11,944 nt of DNA from Suilimivivens sp964393865 (GTDB taxonomy: Bacteria; Bacillota; Clostridia; Lachnospirales; Lachnospiraceae): contig CAYMUW010000062.1 in assembly GCA_964393865.1 (NCBI GenBank), forward strand, positions 1 to 11,944, read 5' to 3'. The stretch's first letter is position 1. The number at the start of each line of letters is the position of its first letter. The notes below the pieces were generated by a model, which was not told the DNA's origin, made no database searches, and saw only the letters and a list, made by a program, of their open reading frames with translations. Shown piece by piece: positions 6,173 to 11,944 of the stretch. Both the position numbers and the translations under genes were made by a program.

Positions 6173-9100
6173 TTGAAAAGCAGAGTTCGTGTTTTGGCTG
6201 GAATTCTTTGTGCATGTATGCTGATGACGTCAAATGCGACATATGTTCTGGCAGAAGGCACATCGGAAAACAGCACAGAAGTGCAGGTGCTTGAAAACGG
6301 GGAAGAGCCTGAGGGCAGCTTGTCAGATGAAGGGAATGGAGAAGATGTTTCAGCAGCATCGGAGGTTTCCGATGAAAGTGCAGCGTTTTCCGAGGAAGGA
6401 GCTATGGAAGGCACAGATGCTCAGGAAACGGAGAGCAGCCTGGTGGAAGAGACATCGACGGAGACGGTAACGGCGTCTGAAACGGAAACCTGGGAAGAAA
6501 GCGCTGAAGAGACATTTGATGAAACGGAGACAGTAACAGCGCCTGAAACGGAAACAGAAACGGAAAGTGAAACAGAGACGGAAACCGAAGCAGAGATGGA
6601 AAGTGAAATAGAAATAGAAACGGAAAGCGAGACTGAGACTGAGATTGAGACAGAAACAGAGTCGGGCGATCCGGAGACGGATATTGCTGTAATGGCAGTG
6701 GAACGCTATCAATTTGGTGTAGAAGAGGATGGAACCCTTAAGGTATTATCGGGAACGCTGAGCGGGGTCATTAATAATATTCCGGCTGGGACCAAGAGAA
6801 TTCCGAAGGGGATTTTTAACGATAACAGTGAAATTACCAAAATAGTGATTCCATCCGGTGTTGAGGAATTTGAGGCAGGAGCCTTTAAGGGATGCTCCGG
6901 GCTGTTGGAGGTCGAATTTGAAAATAATAAAACCTCTGCCACAGAATTTCCGGAGGAGCTGTTTGCTGAATGCAGTAAGCTGCGGGGACCGAATGGCGGA
7001 AAGAGCTCGTTCACCATACCGGAAGGAGTGGTGACGATTGGGACACGCTGCTTCAGCGGATGCAGCAACGGACTGAACAGTGTGGAGTTTTCATCCAGTG
7101 TGGAGGAAATCGGATTAAAGGCGTTTGAAGGCTGCAGCTCTCTGGTAGATGTGAGCCTTTCAAATGTGGAAGTGATCGGTGCAGAGGCCTTTAAAAATTG
7201 TGCTGAATTGGAAACGGTAATCTTTTCCGCAGATCTGCGAAGAATCGGCGGAGCGGCATTTAACAGTTGCAAGGCTCTGACAAGTGTGAATTTGTCCGGA
7301 AATAAGAGCAATGAACTGGTCGTGGAGAATGGCGCATTCATAAACTGCAGCGGCTTAAAGACTGTGATCCTGCCGGCATCCATGGCTGAGATTGCAGAGG
7401 AGGTTTTCCGGGATTGTACGGCATTGACCAGCCTTACAATTAAAAACACCAGTGCGGGGGAAGGAATCCGTGTGATCCGTACGAATGCATTTTTAAATTG
7501 TACTGCCCTTGCGGCAATTGATCTGTCGGAATCCGTTTCTTCTATTGAGAGTGATGCGTTTGCAGGTTGTACCGCATTGAAGAATATTACGATACAGAAC
7601 GGGAAGAATGCAGATGTGAGCGTAGGAAGTGAAATTGAATTGCCGCTGGATGCATTTCCCACCAATACGGGATTGGTTGTAAGCGGATACGGCGGAACGG
7701 TGGAAGAATGGGTTGGACGCGTTCGGGCTGCAGGCTTTACTACGATCAAATATGTGGCCCTTTACACCTCATATACATTACAGGCAAACTGTGTTGGCAG
7801 CGGTAAGGTGAGCCTGAATAAAGCCACTGCAAAGGAAGGGGATACGGTTTCGGTTACGGTAACGCCCGAGAGCGGATATGCGTTAAAGAATATTTATTAT
7901 GGGGAAAACGAGCTGCCTCTGGATGCGAACATGCAGTTTACGGTGGCCAAAACGGATGCAAATGACAATAAGAAAATCAAGGTCACCGCAGAATTTGTGA
8001 AGGCGGATGCTTTAGCGTACAATAGTCTGGCGTTTAGGGTGAACGGAATTAAAAAGGAGGCAATTACCCTGGCATCTGTCTGGACGAGCCAAACCCTGAA
8101 GCTTGTGTATAATGATAATGGGATTTATAGGGAAATCGGTAACTGGGCGTGGGATTATTCCAGCAATTATCCGAATGTAGTTTCTGTGACGAAAGAGGGC
8201 GTGGTCCGTGCGGTCGCGATGCCATCCGCAAGTCAGCAAAATAATATATATATTACTGCAAAGCTGAAAGCAAATCCCAAAATAAAAGTAGAACTGCAGT
8301 GTTTTATAGAGAATGATGCCAAGCTGGCTAGTCTGGATTTTGTTGAGGCCGCAGATGCATCTAAGCGGTTGAAGACGGCGGACGAACTGGAAGACGGCAT
8401 GAAAGTGTTCTGGTACAGCAAAGCCTGGGTGGAGACTGCAGTCAGCAATAAGCAGACACGAAATTTTGAAGTGAATGTGTCGGCGATTAATGAACAGGGA
8501 AAAACAATAGACGCTGATTTAAGCTGGAGCAGCAGCGATACCTCTGTTGCAAAGGTATCCAGCAGTAAAACTACTGGAAGTAAGAATATGATCAGTGTCT
8601 GCGGTATCGGTGAAGCAGTCATCACGGTGAGCTCCACGAATGCGGCGAAGGATGGTGTGAAACCGCTGAAGTTTGTGGTCAGGGTGCTAGATCTGACACC
8701 GCGTATGGTGGAAAGCAGCCTGAGCCTGAATCTGAAATCTGAAAATACACCTGCGTCATTTACGTTGCTGCCGGTATACGGAAGCACGCTGCAGACCGGC
8801 GAAAGTGAGCTTTGCAAAATTGTCAATGGCAAATGGGAAAAGGTTGATGATTTTTATGTTAACATTGAAGACTATGATGCTGTTGACCAGTGTAATAAGG
8901 TATCATTTGATTTATACAGCAATTCAGATTATGTGAGGGCAGAAAAGGCAACCACCGTTAAAGGCTTGTATTTAAAGGTTAAGATAGAGGGTGAAGATGA
9001 TCAGTATGTGAAGCTTCCGAATATCGCTATTACGAATACGCTTCCGAAAGTGACAGTCAAGCTGAGCGGAAAGATCAATAAGTTTTACACGGGAAGCTCA

Positions 9101-11065
9101 GCGAATCAAACCAGAGTGACAGCGGCAGTTACATATCCGAAAGGCTACGAACTGGAGAAGGCCCCTTATCTGGAAAATTTGGATACAAAGGAAGCAAATG
9201 CGTACTTTGAGGACAACTTTACCATTGACTATGAAACCTATGAAAAAGAAGGCAAGCTGATCATTCAGCAGAAGGAAGATGTGGACCAGCTGCTTCCAGC
9301 AGCAAAGCCATCTGTCAGCGGCTATCTGTGCTTTAAGTATAAGGGATTGGAAGCGGTTAAGGTCAAGATTACAGTTGGCACTGAGACGAAGCAGCCCAGC
9401 TATTCCATCACACCGGCATCGTCCACCGCCAACGTATATGCGAAGGGACAGATGTATGAGATACAGCTCTATAATAAGGGCACCAAAAAGAATGAGAATC
9501 TGAAAAACTTTACTGTAACGTGTTCGGCATCGGGGTCAACGGGAGTTTTTGCTTATGGTCAGGTGACGCCGGAAATCAGCGAGGATGGAAGCTATATTCT
9601 TCTGAAGCTGCCGGAGAATGCCGATATTGTGAAATCGAAGGCTGTTCTCACAATAAAGGGAGAGGATTGGAGTGCGCCGCTCAGCTACACCTTTACTCTG
9701 AATACGGTGAACAAGAAGCCCACGGCGAAACTGGCTGCGTCAACGATTACGATTAATCGTTCCTGCTATGACAGCAACTCTACAACTGTGACGCTGAATC
9801 AGACGGATGCGAAACTTACGGAGATGAAGAAAGTTATTCCGTCTAAGGTGAATGTAGAAGCGGAAAAAATTGATGTGACCTTTGAAACAGATGAAAACGG
9901 AAACGGGAAGATTGTTGCCAGGATTAAGGAGGGCGTAACTCCCAAGAAAGGAACCTACAGTTATCAGTTTGTGCCTTATGTTGTCTATGCAGGGACAAAT
10001 CAGACGGAAGAATTGGCGAAACTGACTGTGAAGGTAAAAATTGATGAAAAGCAGCCTTATTTGAAATTGAAATCCGCCAGCTATAAGCTGAATGCAGCGC
10101 TTTTGAGAATCCCGTATGAAGAAACGGCGGAAACGGATATCACCTGGATGGATCTGCCCACAGAAGGCGGCTTCAAGAAAGCACCTGATACATCCGAAAT
10201 GAAGATCATCTGCAACAAGGTAGAAAATGATAATCTCATACAGGTTGCGTTTGATGATTTGACCGGAAAAATGAAGGTTTCCCTGAAAGCGGGAGTGGTT
10301 ATTCGCACTGGTAAAATGAGCGTAGAACTGCAGGGTTTAAAGGCTGTTCGCAGCGATGGAGGAATGATCGAATTAAAGCCTCTGAAGTTTACCGTGAATG
10401 TTTATGATTCGACTCCGACGATCAGTTTAAAGGCTTCCGGTAGCATCAATGTATTGAATCCGGACAGTGAGATCGTGTATACGCCTACCATCAAGAACTT
10501 TAACGGTTCCATTGAGTCTGTGACAGTGAATGGTGAAATAGACGAAAATGATAAATGGCAGTGGGCGGAGAACGGGAGCGAAAATATTCACTTTACTGCA
10601 GAGTTGGATGAAAAGGGTAAGATCCATCTGTCTGCGGCGAAGAATGGGCTTCAGAAACGTTCTTATACAGTGCAGCTGAAGCTTATCATGGCTGGTAAAG
10701 AGTATGTGAAAGATGTGAAATTTACGCCTACCCAGACGATGCCGAAGGTAAAGCAGGGGACTACAGCCATGACTTTCTACAAGGGGGTTCCGGGATACTC
10801 CGTATCCACTACGGTAACCAGAAGTAAGGATACCGAAGCGAATATTTCTGATGTAGTGTGGGCGAAGGCTGTAAAAGAAAACGATGTTTTGAGACAGGCA
10901 TTTGAGGAGCCGTATTTTGAAAATGGTAAGCTCACAATTAAGCTGAAGAATCCAACTCTGTTGAAAAAGGGAAGCACTTATACCCTCACTTTTGCGGTTT
11001 ATTGTGAAAATCAGTTGGATGGTGTAGAAGGAACCAATTTCAAAATCAAAGTGACTGTAAAGTAA
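6173..11065 (+). CDS. Giant secreted BspA-type leucine-rich-repeat surface protein with seven tandem beta modules
   Basis: A 1630-residue exported protein. It starts at TTG behind GAGGAGGAG and opens with a Sec signal peptide (charged MKSRVR, hydrophobic core, likely cut after YVLA near residue 27). Residues about 30-170 are an acidic Glu/Thr/Ser-rich stalk. Residues about 205-525 are leucine-rich repeats of the LRR_5/BspA type, about ten copies of the pattern AFxxCxxL followed by a hydrophobic strand and an IPxSVxxIG-like turn. Residues about 531-610 resemble the bacterial surface repeat with GSGKVSLN and EGDTVSVTVTPESGY. Residues about 610-840 look like Big2 Ig-like domains (WSSSDTSVAKV, GEAVITVSS). 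Seven repeats of about 110 residues fill 843-1630. No LPXTG, SLH or other wall anchor is visible. BspA-type proteins are typically adhesins or matrix-binding surface proteins; the ligand here is unknown. Confidence 0.88.
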   Translation: MKSRVRVLAGILCACMLMTSNATYVLAEGTSENSTEVQVLENGEEPEGSLSDEGNGEDVSAASEVSDESAAFSEEGAMEGTDAQETESSLVEETSTETVTASETETWEESAEETFDETETVTAPETETETESETETETEAEMESEIEIETESETETEIETETESGDPETDIAVMAVERYQFGVEEDGTLKVLSGTLSGVINNIPAGTKRIPKGIFNDNSEITKIVIPSGVEEFEAGAFKGCSGLLEVEFENNKTSATEFPEELFAECSKLRGPNGGKSSFTIPEGVVTIGTRCFSGCSNGLNSVEFSSSVEEIGLKAFEGCSSLVDVSLSNVEVIGAEAFKNCAELETVIFSADLRRIGGAAFNSCKALTSVNLSGNKSNELVVENGAFINCSGLKTVILPASMAEIAEEVFRDCTALTSLTIKNTSAGEGIRVIRTNAFLNCTALAAIDLSESVSSIESDAFAGCTALKNITIQNGKNADVSVGSEIELPLDAFPTNTGLVVSGYGGTVEEWVGRVRAAGFTTIKYVALYTSYTLQANCVGSGKVSLNKATAKEGDTVSVTVTPESGYALKNIYYGENELPLDANMQFTVAKTDANDNKKIKVTAEFVKADALAYNSLAFRVNGIKKEAITLASVWTSQTLKLVYNDNGIYREIGNWAWDYSSNYPNVVSVTKEGVVRAVAMPSASQQNNIYITAKLKANPKIKVELQCFIENDAKLASLDFVEAADASKRLKTADELEDGMKVFWYSKAWVETAVSNKQTRNFEVNVSAINEQGKTIDADLSWSSSDTSVAKVSSSKTTGSKNMISVCGIGEAVITVSSTNAAKDGVKPLKFVVRVLDLTPRMVESSLSLNLKSENTPASFTLLPVYGSTLQTGESELCKIVNGKWEKVDDFYVNIEDYDAVDQCNKVSFDLYSNSDYVRAEKATTVKGLYLKVKIEGEDDQYVKLPNIAITNTLPKVTVKLSGKINKFYTGSSANQTRVTAAVTYPKGYELEKAPYLENLDTKEANAYFEDNFTIDYETYEKEGKLIIQQKEDVDQLLPAAKPSVSGYLCFKYKGLEAVKVKITVGTETKQPSYSITPASSTANVYAKGQMYEIQLYNKGTKKNENLKNFTVTCSASGSTGVFAYGQVTPEISEDGSYILLKLPENADIVKSKAVLTIKGEDWSAPLSYTFTLNTVNKKPTAKLAASTITINRSCYDSNSTTVTLNQTDAKLTEMKKVIPSKVNVEAEKIDVTFETDENGNGKIVARIKEGVTPKKGTYSYQFVPYVVYAGTNQTEELAKLTVKVKIDEKQPYLKLKSASYKLNAALLRIPYEETAETDITWMDLPTEGGFKKAPDTSEMKIICNKVENDNLIQVAFDDLTGKMKVSLKAGVVIRTGKMSVELQGLKAVRSDGGMIELKPLKFTVNVYDSTPTISLKASGSINVLNPDSEIVYTPTIKNFNGSIESVTVNGEIDENDKWQWAENGSENIHFTAELDEKGKIHLSAAKNGLQKRSYTVQLKLIMAGKEYVKDVKFTPTQTMPKVKQGTTAMTFYKGVPGYSVSTTVTRSKDTEANISDVVWAKAVKENDVLRQAFEEPYFENGKLTIKLKNPTLLKKGSTYTLTFAVYCENQLDGVEGTNFKIKVTVK
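6542..6664 (+). repeat. Degenerate Glu-Thr tandem repeat (acidic stalk)
   Basis: Degenerate GARACN hexamers (GAAACG, GAAACA, GAGACG, GAGACT) encode about 40 residues (125-164) of nearly alternating Glu and Thr with some Ser, Ile and Ala. Synonymous codons are mixed, so the DNA repeat is old or selected at protein level. It would form an extended, highly negative spacer between the signal peptide and the folded domains, with many Thr residues that could be glycosylated. Confidence 0.85.
6785..7750 (+). repeat. BspA/LRR_5 leucine-rich repeat array (within the giant protein)
   Basis: About ten repeats are seen, marked by AFKGCSGL, LFAECSKL, CFSGCSNGL, AFEGCSSL, AFKNCAEL, AFNSCKAL, AFINCSGL, VFRDCTAL, AFLNCTAL and AFAGCTAL. 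A degenerate first unit (IFNDNSEI) precedes them. The conserved Cys and the AF pair are typical of this LRR class, also found in Bacteroides, Treponema and Trichomonas BspA proteins. The array likely forms a curved solenoid used for binding. Confidence 0.88.
8699..11062 (+). repeat. Seven tandem ~110-residue beta-sandwich modules
   Basis: Module starts are marked by a Pro at residues 843, 958, 1075, 1183, 1295, 1415 and 1524, giving lengths of 115, 117, 108, 112, 120, 109 and 107 residues. Each opens with a strand such as PTAKLAASTITIN, PTISLKASGSINV or PKVTVKLSGKINK. Each has a central GKhxhxhK segment followed about 10-15 residues later by a strand like GTYSYQF, RSYTVQL or STYTLTF, and ends in a strand like LKFTVNV, LTVKVKI or FKIKVTV. 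Sequence identity between modules is low, so they diverged long ago. The fold is inferred to be Ig-like. Confidence 0.7.
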
Positions 11066-11130
11066 GACAGGAATTACGTCTGCTGGTTACGGAATGAACA
11101 TAATGAATTTCATACGGCAACTGGAAATAT

Positions 11131-11177
11131 TCACAAACCGGATATGCGGCGATCGGACAGCATATCCGGTTTTGTGA
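11131..11177 (+). terminator. Intrinsic terminator after the giant surface protein gene
   Basis: CCGGATATGC (11138-11147) pairs perfectly with GCATATCCGG (11160-11169) around a 12-nt loop and is followed by TTTT. The pairing can extend outward (TTCACAAA with TTTTGTGAA, one base bulged). The T-tract is short, so some read-through into the small gene 17 nt downstream is likely. Confidence 0.62.
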
Positions 11178-11193
11178 AATATGGGGAAAGAGA

Positions 11194-11547
11194 GTGAAGG
11201 AGATGAAAAAGAGAAACGTGATGGGATTGATCTTGGGAATAACGGCGGTATTTATTGTGACAGGTGCGGTTGGATATTGGATTTATGAAAGAAGGCATAC
11301 GGCCAATCTCAGCCAGTTGGAGATGGATGGTGAAGAATACTATGAAATGAACGAGCTCATTGGAGAGGCGCAAAGCGAAAAAGAAGCTGAGGAAATTGCA
11401 GAGCTTTATGGAATCATACTGTTGGAATATCGTGAAAATATCGCATTGTTCCAAACGGAAGAGGACCCGCTGGACGTGATCGCCCGCGGTGAAAAGGAGG
11501 GATATCCGCAGCTATGGCTGAATGATATCCGGCAGACTGGCCAGTAG
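11194..11547 (+). CDS. Small membrane-anchored protein with a possible I9-like (subtilase propeptide) outer domain
   Basis: A 117-residue protein with a GTG start behind GGGGAAAGAG. An ATG at 11203 is in frame, but its AAGGAG is immediately adjacent, so it is less likely. Residues 1-8 are basic, 10-31 form one hydrophobic helix (GLILGITAVFIVTGAVGYW), and the remaining 85 residues would face outside. That part can be read as strand (53-59), helix (61-72), strand (74-80), strand (83-88), helix (91-102), strand (106-113). This is the beta-alpha-beta-beta-alpha-beta order of the inhibitor I9/subtilisin propeptide fold, with a TEEDPLDVIARGEKEGYP segment reminiscent of clostridial S8 protease prodomains. 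The assignment is from memory and layout, so it is tentative. It sits 19 nt before a second secreted-protein gene, which suggests they are co-expressed. Confidence 0.7.
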   Translation: MKEMKKRNVMGLILGITAVFIVTGAVGYWIYERRHTANLSQLEMDGEEYYEMNELIGEAQSEKEAEEIAELYGIILLEYRENIALFQTEEDPLDVIARGEKEGYPQLWLNDIRQTGQ

Positions 11548-11566
11548 AGTGAAAATGGGGGAGAAG

Positions 11567-11944
11567 ATGCCGAAAAGAATACATAATAAAAAGCTGAAAA
11601 ACATAATATGCGCGGTGATGCTTTCAGTGGCAATGTTTACTTCCTCTGTTGAAGCGGTATGTGCAGCGGGAATGGTGAAAGCGGTGGATGTGTCAGAAAC
11701 AGAATTGGGAGCGGCGACAGAGAGCGGGACGGAGATTGAAACTGTGGCTGAAATAGAAGCCGGAGCAGAAGCAGAAATGGAAAATGAGGCTGATAGTGAG
11801 ACAGAGGCAGAACCGGAAACAGAAACTGTGGCTGAGACTGAAAGCGGCTTAGAGCCGGAAACCGGAGCGGCGGCAGGGAACGAAGCAGAGGAGAAAACCG
11901 GAACTGGCACGGAGGCCGAAACCGGCACAGAGGCTGGAACCGGC
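11567..11944 (+). CDS. Secreted protein with Glu/Thr/Ala/Gly-rich N-terminal stalk (3' partial)
   Basis: An open frame of 126 codons runs to the window edge without a stop. It opens with a Sec signal peptide: basic KRIHNKKLK, a hydrophobic core NIICAVMLSVAMF, and likely cleavage after VCA near residue 33. From about residue 43 onward it is a low-complexity acidic region rich in Glu, Thr, Ala and Gly, with EAEPETETVAETE and TGTEAETGTEAGTG. This is the same layout as the N-terminus of the giant leucine-rich-repeat protein upstream. The functional domain lies outside the window. GGGGGAG ends 3 nt before this ATG; an in-frame ATG at 11555 would add four residues. Its small membrane-anchored neighbour hints that the missing part could be a subtilisin-like protease, but nothing in the visible sequence shows this. 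Confidence 0.72.
   Translation, partial: MPKRIHNKKLKNIICAVMLSVAMFTSSVEAVCAAGMVKAVDVSETELGAATESGTEIETVAEIEAGAEAEMENEADSETEAEPETETVAETESGLEPETGAAAGNEAEEKTGTGTEAETGTEAGTG
11690..11944 (+). repeat. Degenerate Glu-Thr/Glu-Ala tandem repeat (second acidic stalk)
   Basis: A purine-rich stretch of GAA/GAG codons alternating with ACN, GCN and GGN codons, continuing to the window edge. It becomes more regular towards the end (repeated GAAACCGGCAC-like and GAGGCC/GAGGCT units), which suggests more recent expansion there than in the earlier stalk. Confidence 0.75.

Noticed and set aside
6173..6260. Possible lipoprotein signal (Cys residues in the N-terminal hydrophobic stretch of the giant protein).
   Set aside because: The residues before the Cys do not fit a lipobox and a normal signal-peptidase site (YVLA) follows.
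6542..6664. Tandem short repeats considered as a CRISPR array or a DNA-level minisatellite.
   Set aside because: No repeat-spacer structure; the hexamers stay in frame and encode Glu-Thr with mixed synonymous codons.
6709..7749. A 346-codon open frame on the minus strand opposite the leucine-rich-repeat region.
   Set aside because: It is antisense to a clear LRR coding frame, has no family resemblance and no convincing ribosome binding site; it arises from the codon pattern of the real gene.
8233..8832. A 199-codon minus-strand open frame opposite the Big2-like region.
   Set aside because: Ser/Leu/Phe-rich shadow of the sense frame, without recognisable domains.
11512..11928. A 138-codon minus-strand frame with a Ser-Val-Ser-Ala repeat pattern.
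   Set aside because: This is the reverse complement of the Glu/Thr/Ala-rich stalk; the sense frame has a signal peptide and ribosome binding site.

Overview
The window reads as a piece of a low-to-mid GC Firmicutes genome, most likely a gut Clostridia/Lachnospiraceae-type bacterium. The grounds are strong AGGAGG-type ribosome binding sites, sigma-A-like promoter boxes, GTG and TTG starts, and a giant secreted BspA-type leucine-rich-repeat protein with a Glu/Thr-rich stalk. The species cannot be named from the sequence alone.

Positions 1-2663 (+ strand) hold the end of an envelope-glycan operon: a polyprenyl-phosphate glycosyltransferase (5' end outside the window), a ChbG/YdjC-type sugar deacetylase that overlaps it by 14 nt, and a second membrane-anchored family 2 glycosyltransferase. 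The first two could make a lipid-linked amino sugar and then deacetylate it. A long, nearly symmetric hairpin at 2670-2711 closes this operon and also a convergent two-gene minus-strand unit (2716-3269). That unit encodes an XRE-type regulator and a small acidic protein coupled to it by a GTGA overlap.

Positions 3270-3653 are a non-coding, partly AT-rich divergent region. It contains a good sigma-A promoter, a 9-bp motif (TATCCGTAT) repeated in inverted orientation that could be an operator, and a nested dyad in the leader of the next gene. Positions 3669-6077 encode UDP-glucose 6-dehydrogenase and a UDP-glucuronate 4-epimerase-type enzyme. Together they would convert UDP-glucose to UDP-glucuronate and UDP-galacturonate for a surface polysaccharide.

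Positions 6173-11065 encode a 1630-residue secreted protein. Its parts are a signal peptide, an acidic Glu/Thr-rich stalk, about ten BspA-type leucine-rich repeats, a bacterial surface repeat, Big2-like domains, and seven tandem modules of about 110 residues. The seventh module ends at the stop codon and no wall anchor is visible. After a terminator-like hairpin come a small single-pass membrane protein, whose outer domain has the layout of a subtilisin-type propeptide/inhibitor I9 fold, and the beginning of a second secreted protein with a Glu/Thr-rich stalk that runs off the window. The downstream half therefore looks like a surface-protein locus next to a surface-glycan locus. The most interesting leads are the seven-module array, the possible stand-alone prodomain protein with its secreted neighbour, and the glycosyltransferase-deacetylase pair.
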